A DNA stretch of 64,000 nt from Pseudomonas graminis (GTDB taxonomy: Bacteria; Pseudomonadota; Gammaproteobacteria; Pseudomonadales; Pseudomonadaceae): contig NZ_SOCR01000004.1 of NCBI RefSeq assembly GCF_004364335.1, positions 62,001 to 126,000 on the forward strand. Reading direction: 5' to 3'. This document shows, in pieces, positions 38,156 to 46,922 of the stretch. The notes beneath the pieces were generated by a model, which was given only the letters and a program-made list of their open reading frames with translations, was not told the DNA's origin and did not search any database. The position numbers and the translations under genes are program-made. How positions within the stretch are numbered: the stretch's first letter is position 1; each line of letters starts with the position of its first letter.

Positions 38156-38330
38156 GATGGCACTCGTCAGGTGGGGGGCGCAGACTGTGCCGCAAAGCGT
38201 CAGGCTTGACCACCCCGACTTCGCTGGGCATCCTTGGCGCCGCTCACGTCCGGTCCCTGTGTCAAGATGTCGCGGGTGTCTTCATTGAGTGTTGAATTCG
38301 TCGGCGCTCAGCCACTTACAGGATCATGAA

Positions 38331-38978
38331 ATGCCATACGAAATCCTGATTGCCGACGACCATCCGCTGTTTCGCAGCGCCTTGCATCAGGCGCTGAGCC
38401 TGGGGCTCGGACCGGACGCAAGGCTGGTCGAGGCCGAAAGCATCGCTGATCTGGAAGCGCGACTGACCGAGAAGTCCGATTGGGATCTGGTTCTGCTGGA
38501 CCTGAACATGCCCGGCGCTTATGGCTTTTCGGGGCTGGTGCTGTTGCGCGGTCAGTACCCGCAAGTGCCGGTGGTGATGGTCTCCGCTCAGGAAGAGGCT
38601 GCGGTCGTGGTCAAGTCCCGCGAATTCGGCGCCAGCGGTTTCATCCCTAAATCCAGTTCCCTCGAAACCATTCAGAATGCCGTGCGAACGGTGCTGGATG
38701 GCGATGTCTGGTGGCCTCCCCAGGTCAACGAAAGCATTAGCGTGTCACCTGAGGCCAAGGCGGCCAGCGAAGGCCTTGCCAGCCTGACGCCCCAGCAATT
38801 TCGCGTGTTGACGATGGTGTGCGAGGGGTTGCTGAACAAGCAGATCGCCTACGAGCTGAGCGTGTCGGAAGCGACGATCAAGGCCCATGTCACGGCGATC
38901 TTTCGTAAGCTCAATGTGCGCACCCGGACTCAGGCAGCCTTGCTGCTGCAACAATTGGAATCCATTCCGCAGAGCTGA
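38331..38978 (+). CDS. erdR: ErdR-like LuxR-type response regulator
   Basis: The 215-aa protein is a NarL/FixJ response regulator: receiver domain (about 1-125) with the acidic pocket in ADDHPLF, phosphoacceptor Asp in LVLLDLNMPG and Lys in GFIPKSSSLE; and C-terminal LuxR helix-turn-helix (LTPQQFRVLTMVCEGLLNKQ, then IAYELSVSEATIKAHV). In pseudomonads ErdR lies next to dgkA and controls ethanol and acetate use, and this pair is conserved here. No sensor kinase gene is adjacent. ATG 38331 has CAGGA nearby and is preferred to 38289. Confidence 0.87.
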   Translation: MPYEILIADDHPLFRSALHQALSLGLGPDARLVEAESIADLEARLTEKSDWDLVLLDLNMPGAYGFSGLVLLRGQYPQVPVVMVSAQEEAAVVVKSREFGASGFIPKSSSLETIQNAVRTVLDGDVWWPPQVNESISVSPEAKAASEGLASLTPQQFRVLTMVCEGLLNKQIAYELSVSEATIKAHVTAIFRKLNVRTRTQAALLLQQLESIPQS

Positions 38979-39083
38979 TTCCCGCGAATCAGGCTAAACC
39001 CCGGGCTTTACGCGGCCGACCTTCACACTTTTTTGACCGTCGCCGCACTAGCCTCCACCGCTTTCATTATCAGTAGTTTTCCT

Positions 39084-39452
39084 ATGACGTCCCCATTCAA
39101 AGGCCAGACTGGTCTGAAACGTATCCTCAACGCGTCGGGCTATTCCTTCGACGGCCTGACCGCTGCCTTTAAAGGCGAAGCCGCGTTCCGTCAACTGGTG
39201 TTGCTCAACGTCGTGTTGATCCCGCTGTCGTTCGTGTTCCATGTCAGCCGTGGCGAGCGCGCGATCCTGATCGCGGTGTGCCTGTTGGCGCTGATCGTCG
39301 AACTGCTGAACTCGGCCATCGAAGCGGCGATTGACCGGATTTCCCTCGACCGCCACCCGCTGTCGAAGAACGCCAAAGACATGGGCAGCGCCGCACAGTT
39401 CGTGGCGCTGAGCATGATCGCTGTGGTCTGGGGCCTGATCCTGCTAGGCTGA
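39084..39452 (+). CDS. dgkA: Diacylglycerol kinase
   Basis: DgkA is a small trimeric inner-membrane enzyme that returns diacylglycerol to phosphatidic acid. The 122-aa product has three membrane segments and the signature ELLNSAIEAAIDRISLDRHP followed by LSKNAKDMGSAAQF. The ATG at 39084 gives the usual length; an in-frame start at 39033 would add an atypical extension. Confidence 0.93.
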   Translation: MTSPFKGQTGLKRILNASGYSFDGLTAAFKGEAAFRQLVLLNVVLIPLSFVFHVSRGERAILIAVCLLALIVELLNSAIEAAIDRISLDRHPLSKNAKDMGSAAQFVALSMIAVVWGLILLG

Positions 39453-39481
39453 CAATCGTCCCCAGTGAGCCGGGCGGCGCG

Positions 39482-40408
39482 TCAGGCAATGCTCGGCAGG
39501 ACAATCTCGTCGCTGCGGTTAACGCCGGCGGTGAATGAGCGACAAAGGTCGAGGAATTCACGGATAGCCGACGTCTGATATTTCTGTTTGTGCCAGATGA
39601 AGTAGAACTGCCGCACCAGATCCAGCTCCGGCGTTTCGACCGCGACCAAGCTGCCCCGGCGAAAAGCGTCACGCAGTGCCAGACGCGAGATGCAGCCAAT
39701 CCCCAGCCCTGACTCCACAGCGCGTTTGATCGCCTCGGTGTGTTCCAGCTCCAGCCTCACGTTCAGGCTGTTCAAGTGATGACGCATGGCCTGATCGAAG
39801 GTCAGGCGCGTCCCCGAACCCTGTTCCCGCAGAATCCACGCCTCCCGCGTCAGTTCCTCCAGCGACGCCCGGCCCTTTTTGGCCAGCGGATGCTGAGGGG
39901 CGCAAAACACCACCAGCTCATCCTCGACCCAGGTTTGCACTTCGATGTCGGGGTGGCTGCAGTCGCCTTCGATCAGGCCCAGATCAATCTCGTAGTGGGC
40001 GACCTGCTGAACGATGTTCGCCGTGTTTTGCACGTGCAGCTTCACCTGGCTCTCAGGGTGGCGCTGCATGAAGCTGCCGATCAGCAGCGTGGCAAGGTAG
40101 TTGCCAATGGTGAGTGTCGCGCCGACCGCCAGCGAACCGAAGCCCGACTTGCCATTGAGCAGGTCTTCGATCTCCTTGGCCTGATCCAGCAGCGCCACGG
40201 CCTGGGGCAACAGCTGCCGGCCGGTGGCGTTGAGGCTCAGCCGTTTACCGGCGCGGTCGAACAGCTGGCAACTGGACTGGCGTTCCAGTTCGGTAATGGA
40301 CGTGCTCGCCGCCGATTGCGACAAGGACAGCAGGACCGCCGCGCGGGAAACGCTTTCCTGCTGGGCGACGGCGACGAAAACCTGGAGCTGACGGAGAGTA
40401 AATCGCAT
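39482..40408 (-). CDS. finR: FinR LysR-type regulator of fpr
   Basis: The 308-aa LysR regulator has an N-terminal helix-turn-helix (VSRAAVLLSLSQSAASTSIT, about residues 20-39) and a CysB-like effector domain. It is divergent from fpr with 122 bp between starts. In P. putida and P. aeruginosa the regulator in this position (FinR) activates fpr under superoxide and during sulfur metabolism. The intergenic sequence is AT-rich with the direct repeat ATAACCgATAACC (about 40420-40432), which may be part of its operator. Confidence 0.88.
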   Translation of the reverse strand: MRFTLRQLQVFVAVAQQESVSRAAVLLSLSQSAASTSITELERQSSCQLFDRAGKRLSLNATGRQLLPQAVALLDQAKEIEDLLNGKSGFGSLAVGATLTIGNYLATLLIGSFMQRHPESQVKLHVQNTANIVQQVAHYEIDLGLIEGDCSHPDIEVQTWVEDELVVFCAPQHPLAKKGRASLEELTREAWILREQGSGTRLTFDQAMRHHLNSLNVRLELEHTEAIKRAVESGLGIGCISRLALRDAFRRGSLVAVETPELDLVRQFYFIWHKQKYQTSAIREFLDLCRSFTAGVNRSDEIVLPSIA

Positions 40409-40530
40409 ATCTATATAACCGATAACCTATATCTTGATAATTCAGTTAACAGATATTGTGTCTGCCACTAGAATGTCGCGCAATGGCGCATTGACTGGCG
40501 CACGTTATTTATCAGGAGCTCCCACGTACC

Positions 40531-41310
40531 ATGAGCAACATGAATCACGAGCGTGTCCTCAGCGTTCATCACTGGAACGACACCCTCTTCAGTTTCAAGT
40601 GCACCCGTGATCCTGGCCTGCGCTTCGAGAACGGTCAGTTCGTCATGATCGGTCTGCAGCAGCCAAACGGGCGCCCGCTCATGCGTGCCTACTCCATTGC
40701 CAGCCCGAACTGGGAAGAGCATCTGGAGTTCTTCAGCATCAAGGTACCGGACGGCCCGCTAACCTCGCAGCTGCAGCATTTGAAGGAAGGCGACGAGATC
40801 ATCATCAGCAAGAAGCCTACGGGCACGCTGGTGCTGGACGACCTCAAGCCGGGCAAGCACCTTTACCTGCTCAGTACCGGTACCGGTCTGGCGCCGTTCA
40901 TGAGCGTGATTCAGGACCCTGAAACCTACGAGCGTTTCGAGAAGGTCATCCTCTGCCACGGCGTGCGTTACGTGAACGAAGTCGCTTACCGCGAATTCAT
41001 CACCGAGCACCTGCCGCAGAACGAATTCTTCGGGGAGATGCTGCGCGACAAACTCATCTACTACCCGACCGTGACCCGCGAGCCGTTCGAAAACGAAGGC
41101 CGTCTGACCGATCTGATGCGCAGCGGCAAGCTGTTCAGCGACATCGGCCTGCCGCCGATCAATCCGCAGGATGACCGCGCGATGTTGTGCGGCAGCCCGA
41201 GCATGCTCGACGAGACCAGCGAAGTGCTCAACAGCTTCGGCCTGACCGTTTCGCCACGCATGCGTGAGCCGGGTGATTACTTGATCGAGCGCGCCTTCGT
41301 CGAGAAGTAA
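40531..41310 (+). CDS. fpr: Ferredoxin-NADP+ reductase
   Basis: Fpr passes electrons between NADPH and ferredoxin or flavodoxin, supporting iron-sulfur repair and oxidative stress defence. The 259-aa flavoprotein has the FAD motif RAYSIASPNWEEHLEFFS and the NADP motif LLSTGTGLAPFMSV, and ends AFVEK, typical of the bacterial subclass. An AGGAG site lies at 40514-40518. Its terminator is shared with the convergent trmO gene. Confidence 0.96.
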   Translation: MSNMNHERVLSVHHWNDTLFSFKCTRDPGLRFENGQFVMIGLQQPNGRPLMRAYSIASPNWEEHLEFFSIKVPDGPLTSQLQHLKEGDEIIISKKPTGTLVLDDLKPGKHLYLLSTGTGLAPFMSVIQDPETYERFEKVILCHGVRYVNEVAYREFITEHLPQNEFFGEMLRDKLIYYPTVTREPFENEGRLTDLMRSGKLFSDIGLPPINPQDDRAMLCGSPSMLDETSEVLNSFGLTVSPRMREPGDYLIERAFVEK

Positions 41311-41416
41311 CACTGTTCAGCTACGACCCAATCGCCGATGAATCATCCTCGCAGCACGGCGAGGGTGACGTCATTGGCGAACAGGTCAGTACAGGCACCC
41401 GCATTTTCGGGGTCTG

Positions 41417-41456
41417 AAAAAAACCGCCTGGAGGTCACGGACCAGGCGGTTTTTTT
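41417..41456. terminator. Bidirectional terminator between fpr and trmO
   Basis: AAAAAAACCGCCTGG (41417-41431) and CCAGGCGGTTTTTTT (41442-41456) form a perfect 15-bp stem with a 10-base loop. The T-runs on both strands suit termination of the two convergent genes. Confidence 0.94.
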
Positions 41457-41478
41457 GTGGGCGGGTGTAAGCGGTTTA

Positions 41479-42183
41479 TTAACCGGCGGCGGGGACGACT
41501 TCCAGTACGCAGATGACGCCTGCTTGCGGGTAATGCCAGCGCACGTCCAGGTCCCAGAACTGCGCACCGTAGCGTCGCTCCGGCGTGGGCGTCTGGTAGG
41601 CCGGTCGCGGGTCTTGAGCCAGGCACTGCTCGATCAGCTCGATCAGCGGTTCTTCGAGGCGCAGCCCATGTTCGCGGGCCTGGGCCAGCGCCGCGTCTGC
41701 CCACTGCACCGGAATCAGCTCCGGCGCAGCGGCGGCCATGCTGTTGCGTGCATCGACGATCACATCGGCATAAGGCACGTAGGGTTTGACGTCCAGCACC
41801 GGCGTGCCGTCCAGCAGGTCGATGCCTGACAACCACAGGCGCCCGGCCTCGACCTTGTCCAGCTTGACCACCGATTGACCGATGCCGTTGGGCCGATGGG
41901 TCGCGCGGGTGGCGAACACGCCCATCGACTGATTGCCGCCCAGGCGAGGAGGGCGCACCTTGAGTCGCGGCTTGTCCTCCAGGGCCTGATGAAACAGAAA
42001 CAGCAACCAGACATGACTGACCTGTTCCAGGCCCTGCACGGCGTCACCCTGATCAAAAGGTGCGACCAACTCCAGCACGCCCCGCGCGGCAGGCGCGAGT
42101 TGCGGCTGCCGGGGAATGGCGAACTTCTCTTTGAAGCACGAGCGCATGAAGCCGATCGGCGAGACGTTGTAGGCCTGGGTCAT
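41479..42183 (-). CDS. trmO: TrmO tRNA N6-methyltransferase (TsaA/YaeB family)
   Basis: TrmO methylates t6A37 to m6t6A in tRNA-Thr using SAM and has a beta-barrel fold unlike other methyltransferases. The 234-aa protein begins with the family motif VSPIGFMRSCFKEKFAIPRQ and contains TRATHRPNGIGQSVVKL and DVKPYVPYAD. It starts 17 bp after the yehS-like gene stops, so the two may be co-transcribed. Confidence 0.92.
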   Translation of the reverse strand: MTQAYNVSPIGFMRSCFKEKFAIPRQPQLAPAARGVLELVAPFDQGDAVQGLEQVSHVWLLFLFHQALEDKPRLKVRPPRLGGNQSMGVFATRATHRPNGIGQSVVKLDKVEAGRLWLSGIDLLDGTPVLDVKPYVPYADVIVDARNSMAAAAPELIPVQWADAALAQAREHGLRLEEPLIELIEQCLAQDPRPAYQTPTPERRYGAQFWDLDVRWHYPQAGVICVLEVVPAAG

Positions 42184-42200
42184 CGACGCAGCTGCAGCGC

Positions 42201-42662
42201 TTAGCCGCGCACGCGCAAGGTCAGGCCACGCAGGAAGTTGCGCAGCAACTGGTCGCCGCAGACGCGATAGTTGGTGTGACCGGCCTTGCGGAACAGGGCA
42301 CTGAGTTCAGGCTTGGACACCGGGAACTCGGACGCTTTGAGGATCGCGTGCATGTCGTCTTCTTTCAGCTCGAAAGCCACACGCAGCTTTTTCAGGACGA
42401 TGTTGTTGGTGATCGGCAGTTCGACAGGCAGCGGCGGGCGGCTCTCGTCTTTGCCACGCTTGAAGAACACCAGGCCGTCGAGGAAGTGCGCCATGACCTC
42501 GTCGCTGCACGGCAAGAAGCCTTCTTCTTCGTCTTTCTTCATGTAGGCGGCGACGTCGGCTTTGGTCGCGTCGAACCCGCCGAGCTTGATGATATCGACC
42601 ACTTTGGCGTCGTTGATATCAAGCATGTAACGGATGCTGCGCAGTACATCGTTGTTCATCAT
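42201..42662 (-). CDS. DUF1456 (YehS) family protein
   Basis: The 153-aa cytoplasmic protein consists of two copies of the YehS/DUF1456 unit of about 65 residues: MNNDVLRSIRYMLDINDAKV and NNIVLKKLRVAFELKEDDMH open the two halves, and EVMAHFLDGLVFFKRG and DQLLRNFLRGLTLRVRG close them. Function is unknown. ATGs at 42662 and 42659 are both possible. It lies between trmO and a pseudouridine-synthase-like gene, all on the minus strand. Confidence 0.88.
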   Translation of the reverse strand: MMNNDVLRSIRYMLDINDAKVVDIIKLGGFDATKADVAAYMKKDEEEGFLPCSDEVMAHFLDGLVFFKRGKDESRPPLPVELPITNNIVLKKLRVAFELKEDDMHAILKASEFPVSKPELSALFRKAGHTNYRVCGDQLLRNFLRGLTLRVRG

Positions 42663-42731
42663 GGTGCGTGTATTTCCTGGGGATTCGCAGATGAGCGCAC
42701 GCGAGATGGGATACGGCGCTCAGAAAGGGAT

Positions 42732-43442
42732 TCAGAATTTTTCTTTGTCGGTCATGTAGCGCCACTGGCCTTCAGGCACCTTGCCGATGGACACGCCGCC
42801 GATACGAATACGCCGCACCGAAACGACTTTCAGGCCCACCGCTTCGCACAGTTGGGCGATGACGCCGGGCTGCGGGTTCTTCATGGCAAAGCGCAGGCGG
42901 TTTTCGTTCTGCCAGCTGGCTTTGACCTTCGGCAGTTCCTTGCCCTTGTAGGTCATGCCGTGGTTCAGGCGGTTGAGGCCGTGGGCAACCATGTCGCCCG
43001 AGATCTCGACGACGTATTCCTGCTCGATCTTGCTGCGGTCGTCGGTGAGTTTGCGCAGGATTTTCCAGTCCTGGCTGAACACCATCAGGCCGCTGGCGTT
43101 GGCTTGCAGCGTGGAAATCGCTTCCAGGCGCAGGAAGTGCCCCTTGAGCGGACGTCGGCCGATGCTGTGGTCGGCGGATAACGTAGCGGGTGTGATCAAC
43201 GCCAAGGCGCTTTCAGGGGCCATGCCCGCCGGCGCGTTGAACAGAAGGGTGACGGATTCAGGCGTATCGGCTTTCGCTTCCGCATTCAGTACCACGGTCT
43301 GATTTTCGACCTTGAACTGCGGCTCGTCGACGACAACGCCGTCCACCGTGACCCAGCCGCCTTCGATGAACAGCTCGGCTTCGCGACGGGAGCAGCCGAC
43401 CAGCTCGATCAGGCGTTTGGAAAGGCGAATGGGGTCAGTCAT
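42732..43442 (-). CDS. RluF/RsuA-type pseudouridine synthase homologue, probably catalytically inactive
   Basis: The 236-aa protein has an N-terminal S4 RNA-binding domain (about 4-50, LIELVGCSRREAELFIEGGW) and the RsuA/RluF-type synthase fold, including the late motif VRRIRIGGVSIGKVPEGQW. The catalytic motif GRLD-x-x-T/S-x-GL of this family aligns to STLQANASGLMVF (residues 110-122), so the essential Asp is Gln113. The conserved GLxRQIRRM segment reads PQPGVIAQL (190-198), so the RNA-contact arginines are also missing. The frame is intact and the S4 domain looks normal. I infer an RNA-binding protein that no longer makes pseudouridine. Confidence 0.85.
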   Translation of the reverse strand: MTDPIRLSKRLIELVGCSRREAELFIEGGWVTVDGVVVDEPQFKVENQTVVLNAEAKADTPESVTLLFNAPAGMAPESALALITPATLSADHSIGRRPLKGHFLRLEAISTLQANASGLMVFSQDWKILRKLTDDRSKIEQEYVVEISGDMVAHGLNRLNHGMTYKGKELPKVKASWQNENRLRFAMKNPQPGVIAQLCEAVGLKVVSVRRIRIGGVSIGKVPEGQWRYMTDKEKF

Positions 43443-43604
43443 GAGAAAAGCCGTAACAAAATGGAAAGGCGCCTATTGTACCCGCGCAGGCACCGTTAAT
43501 CGCGGCCACATTGAAATTGGCGGGTGAATAAGCCTCCACTCCATGGATTTTTCCGGGAGCGACGCAGGTCTGCTCTGTATTCCTACATTGTCTGGAGCGA
43601 ATTC

Positions 43605-44600
43605 ATGACCAAATGGCTACCCGCATTGCTGATGACTGTCAGCCTGCCGCTGCTCGCTGCGCAAACCCCGTCCTACGGCCCGCAGCTGGAAGGCTTTCAG
43701 TATCCGTTCCCGGCACAGAATTTCAGTTTCGAATCACAGGGCGCGCCGGTGCAGATGGGGTACATGGACATCAAGCCAGCCGGGCCTGCCAATGGTCGTA
43801 GCGTCGTGTTGCTGCACGGCAAGAACTTTTGCGGCGCCACGTGGGAAGGCACCATCAAGGCGCTGACGGGCGCGGGCTATCGGGTGGTCGCGCCGGATCA
43901 GATTGGCTTCTGCCGCTCCAGCAAACCGGCGGACTACACATACACTTTCGAGCAACTGGCGCAGAACACCAGAGCGCTGCTGACCCAACTGGGCATCGAT
44001 CACGTCACCGTGGTCGGGCATTCCATGGGCGGCATGCTGGCGACCCGCTTTGCGCTGATGTACCCCGAGCAAGTGGATCAACTGCTGCTGGTCAACCCGA
44101 TCGGTCTGGAGGACTGGAAAGCCAAAGGCGTGCCGGATCGCAGTTTCGATGACTGGTATGCCCGGGAGCTGAAGACCAGCGCCGAGAGCATTCGCAAGTA
44201 TCAGCAGTCAACGTATTACGCCAATGAATGGCGGCCCGAGTTCGATCATTGGGTCAACATGCAGGCCGGCATGTTCACCGGCAAAGGCAAGGAGGAGGTC
44301 GCCCGGGCGTCCGCGCAGACCTACGGGATGATCTTCAATCAGCCGGTGTTCTACGACTTCGAGAAACTCAAGATGCCCACCGTGTTGCTCATCGGGCAAA
44401 AGGACAACACCGCCATTGCCAAGGACGCGGCGCCCGAGGCCCTTCGCAAGACGCTGGGCAATTACCCGGAGCTGGGCAAGGCGGCCGCCAAACGCATTCC
44501 GCAGGCGACACTGGTGGAGTTCGCAGGTCTGGGGCATGCGCCGCAGATTCAGGACCCGCAGCAATTCAACAAGGTGCTGCTGGAAAGTCTGAAGCGCTGA
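43605..44600 (+). CDS. Exported alpha/beta hydrolase
   Basis: The 331-aa protein has a signal peptide (MTKWLPALLMTVSLPLLAA) and an alpha/beta hydrolase domain. The nucleophile is Ser140 in VVGHSMGGMLATRF, a likely acid residue lies in LIGQKDNTAIA and the His in FAGLGHAPQIQD. The oxyanion-region motif LLHGKNFCGATWEG precedes them. Substrate is unknown. TGGAGCGA before ATG 43605 decides the start; a frame from 43524 is longer but lacks a ribosome site. A REPIN follows the gene. Confidence 0.87.
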   Translation: MTKWLPALLMTVSLPLLAAQTPSYGPQLEGFQYPFPAQNFSFESQGAPVQMGYMDIKPAGPANGRSVVLLHGKNFCGATWEGTIKALTGAGYRVVAPDQIGFCRSSKPADYTYTFEQLAQNTRALLTQLGIDHVTVVGHSMGGMLATRFALMYPEQVDQLLLVNPIGLEDWKAKGVPDRSFDDWYARELKTSAESIRKYQQSTYYANEWRPEFDHWVNMQAGMFTGKGKEEVARASAQTYGMIFNQPVFYDFEKLKMPTVLLIGQKDNTAIAKDAAPEALRKTLGNYPELGKAAAKRIPQATLVEFAGLGHAPQIQDPQQFNKVLLESLKR

Positions 44601-44620
44601 TGCAGACCAGCACATGCAAT

Positions 44621-44709
44621 CTGTAGGAGCCGGCTTGCTGGCGAATGCGTTGTGTCAGGCGCTGCCGGGCGCCGACGGATTGGCTTCGCCAGCAAGCCGG
44701 CTCCTACAG
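44621..44709. repeat. REPIN downstream of the hydrolase gene
   Basis: A 25-bp arm at 44621-44645 (beginning CTGTAGGAGCCGGCTTGCTG) and its exact reverse complement at 44685-44709 enclose a 39-bp spacer. It is a GTAGGAGC-type REP doublet placed between two convergent genes. Confidence 0.9.
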
Positions 44710-44732
44710 TCCGAACCTCTCTCTGACCCGGT

Positions 44733-45194
44733 TCAGGCGTCACGGCCCGATTTCACCCGCATCCGCAATATCGGATGCGGTCGGCCGAGCCCGTCCAGCT
44801 CGGTCCTCCCCACCACTTCAAAACCCTGTTTTTCATAAAAGCCCAACGCCTGACCATTTTGTTCGTTCACGTCCAGCTCGGTGATGTGGAAATGCTCGAT
44901 CGCGTAGTCCAGCAGCCGCTTGCCCAGGCCCATGCCACGGTGGTCAGGGGCGATGAAAAGCATTTCGAGTTTGCCCGGCGTAGTACCGGCGAAACCGGTG
45001 ATGCGCAGGTGCGAGTCGCGGCTGCAGAACAGGTTCACGGCACCCAGGTATTGGGTTTCCAGCAGATGCCGGAGCAGCGTGATGTAGTTCTCGGACAGGA
45101 AGTCATGGGTCGCGCGCACGGAGGCTTCCCAGACCCGGGTGAGTTCGGCGAAGTCGTGCTGCCTGGGCAGATAGATGACCGAGTGCCGGGTCAT
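44733..45194 (-). CDS. YjaB-like GNAT N-acetyltransferase
   Basis: The 153-aa protein is a GNAT acetyltransferase. The acetyl-CoA motif A is LFIAPDHRGMGLGKRLLDYA and motif B is DVNEQNGQALGFYEKQGFEV. The N-terminal WEASVRATHDFLSENY and the C-terminal RTELDGLGRPHPIL strongly resemble E. coli YjaB. The acceptor substrate is unknown. It faces the hydrolase gene across a REPIN. Confidence 0.85.
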   Translation of the reverse strand: MTRHSVIYLPRQHDFAELTRVWEASVRATHDFLSENYITLLRHLLETQYLGAVNLFCSRDSHLRITGFAGTTPGKLEMLFIAPDHRGMGLGKRLLDYAIEHFHITELDVNEQNGQALGFYEKQGFEVVGRTELDGLGRPHPILRMRVKSGRDA

Positions 45195-45243
45195 GTTGCC
45201 GCTGCTCCCTGGGTTGTGATCCTGATGTGGGGACGATAGCCAG

Positions 45244-45276
45244 AAAAAACAAACCCCGCCGTTTTACGGGCAGGGC
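45244..45276 (-). terminator. Probable terminator of rimO
   Basis: On the minus strand an imperfect GC-rich stem (CCCCGCCGT at 45254-45262 against ACGGGCAGGG at 45266-45275, with small bulges) is followed by a T-rich run (A-run 45244-45253 on the plus strand). It lies 40 bp after the rimO stop. Confidence 0.6.
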
Positions 45277-45315
45277 TGTTGGAGGCGAAGCGGCTGTCGA
45301 GCCGGAGATTGAGCG

Positions 45316-46653
45316 TTAAATCGGCTCAGCCCACAGGTCGTACTCATCGGCATCCACCACGCGGCACATGACCTTGTCGCCCGGCTTGAAGTCGCGGTCA
45401 CTTTCGACAAACACGTTGCCGTCGATCTCCGGCGCATCGAAGAACGAACGGCCGACGAAACCCTGCTCATCCACTTCGTCGATCAGCACTTCGATTTCCT
45501 TGCCGATCTTCATCTGCAGGCGCGCGGCGCTGATGGCTTGCTGGTGCGCCATGAAGCGGTCCCAGCGATCCTGCTTGATGTCGTCCGGAACGATCGGCGC
45601 ATCCAGCAGATTCGCCGGCGCGCCTTCGACAGGGGAGTACTGGAAGCAACCGACGCGATCGAGCTGGGCTTCAGTCAGCCAGTCCAGCAGGTACTGGAAA
45701 TCTTCTTCGGTTTCGCCCGGGAAGCCGACGATGAAGGTCGAGCGGATGATCAGGTCCGGGCACTGCTCGCGCCAGTTCTTGATGCGCGCCAGGGTCTTGT
45801 CTTCGAAGGCCGGGCGCTTCATCAGCTTGAGGATCTTCGGGCTGGCGTGCTGGAACGGGATGTCCAGGTACGGCAGGATCTTGCCCGCCGCCATCAGCGG
45901 GATAATCTCGTCGACGTGCGGGTATGGGTAAACGTAGTGCAGGCGTACCCACACACCCAGCGAACTCAGTGCCTGGCACAGCTCGGTCATGCGCGTGCGG
46001 ACCGGCTGACCGTTCCAGAAACCGGTGCGGTACTTGATGTCGACGCCGTAGGCGCTGGTGTCCTGGGAAATTACCAGCAGCTCTTTTACGCCGGCCTTGA
46101 CCAGTCGCTGGGCTTCGTCGAGCACGTCGCCAATCGGGCGGCTGACCAGCTTGCCGCGCATGGAGGGGATGATGCAGAAGCTGCAGCTGTGATTGCACCC
46201 TTCGGAAATCTTCAGGTACGCGTAATGACGGGGCGTCAGCTTGACCCCTTGCGGCGGTACCAGATCGATCAGCGGGTTGTGATCGAGCTTAGGCGGCGCG
46301 GCGTCATGGACGGCATTGACCACTTGCTCGTACTGCTGCGGACCGGTGACGGCCAGCACGCTCGGGTGCACGCTGCGAATCACGCTTTCGTCCACGCCCA
46401 TGCAGCCGGTGACGATCACTTTGCCGTTTTCGGCCAGCGCCTCGCCAATCGTCTCGAGGGACTCAGCCTTGGCGCTGTCGATGAAACCGCAGGTGTTGAC
46501 CACGACCACGTCAGCGTCCTGGTAGGTCGGAACGACCTGATAGCCTTCCATGCGCAGCTGGGTCAGGATGCGCTCGGAATCGACCAGAGCCTTCGGGCAA
46601 CCGAGGCTGACAAAGCCGACCTTGGGGGCGGCAGACGTGGTGACGGTGGACAT
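45316..46653 (-). CDS. rimO: RimO ribosomal protein S12 methylthiotransferase
   Basis: RimO is a radical-SAM enzyme that methylthiolates Asp89 of ribosomal protein S12. The 445-aa protein has the N-terminal cluster Cys in [25 protein letters not shown] and VTGCMG, the radical-SAM motif [15 protein letters not shown] (CxxxCxxC), and a C-terminal TRAM domain ([20 protein letters not shown]). DNA between it and the divergent kup (269 bp) shows no gene. Confidence 0.96.
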   Translation of the reverse strand: MSTVTTSAAPKVGFVSLGCPKALVDSERILTQLRMEGYQVVPTYQDADVVVVNTCGFIDSAKAESLETIGEALAENGKVIVTGCMGVDESVIRSVHPSVLAVTGPQQYEQVVNAVHDAAPPKLDHNPLIDLVPPQGVKLTPRHYAYLKISEGCNHSCSFCIIPSMRGKLVSRPIGDVLDEAQRLVKAGVKELLVISQDTSAYGVDIKYRTGFWNGQPVRTRMTELCQALSSLGVWVRLHYVYPYPHVDEIIPLMAAGKILPYLDIPFQHASPKILKLMKRPAFEDKTLARIKNWREQCPDLIIRSTFIVGFPGETEEDFQYLLDWLTEAQLDRVGCFQYSPVEGAPANLLDAPIVPDDIKQDRWDRFMAHQQAISAARLQMKIGKEIEVLIDEVDEQGFVGRSFFDAPEIDGNVFVESDRDFKPGDKVMCRVVDADEYDLWAEPI

Positions 46654-46922
46654 TGACTAACCTCGGCGTAGGATGCCCGGCGAATAGCCGGGCATTGACT
46701 GGGCGCTTGGGGCGCCTCTGATCAAAAAGTGCGCAATTCTAGCGGCGCGTCTAACGATTGACCAGTGTTATACAGAGAATTACGACGAGTGCTGCGCTAT
46801 GCTTCGCGGCGTTACGCCCGGCACCTCAAGTGGGCCGGGCGCATCGGAATTTACCGGTGCGGCGTGGGTCAATCCGACAACGCCGGATCGCGGTGCTCGA
46901 GTCATGGTTTCAGGAGTCGTAA

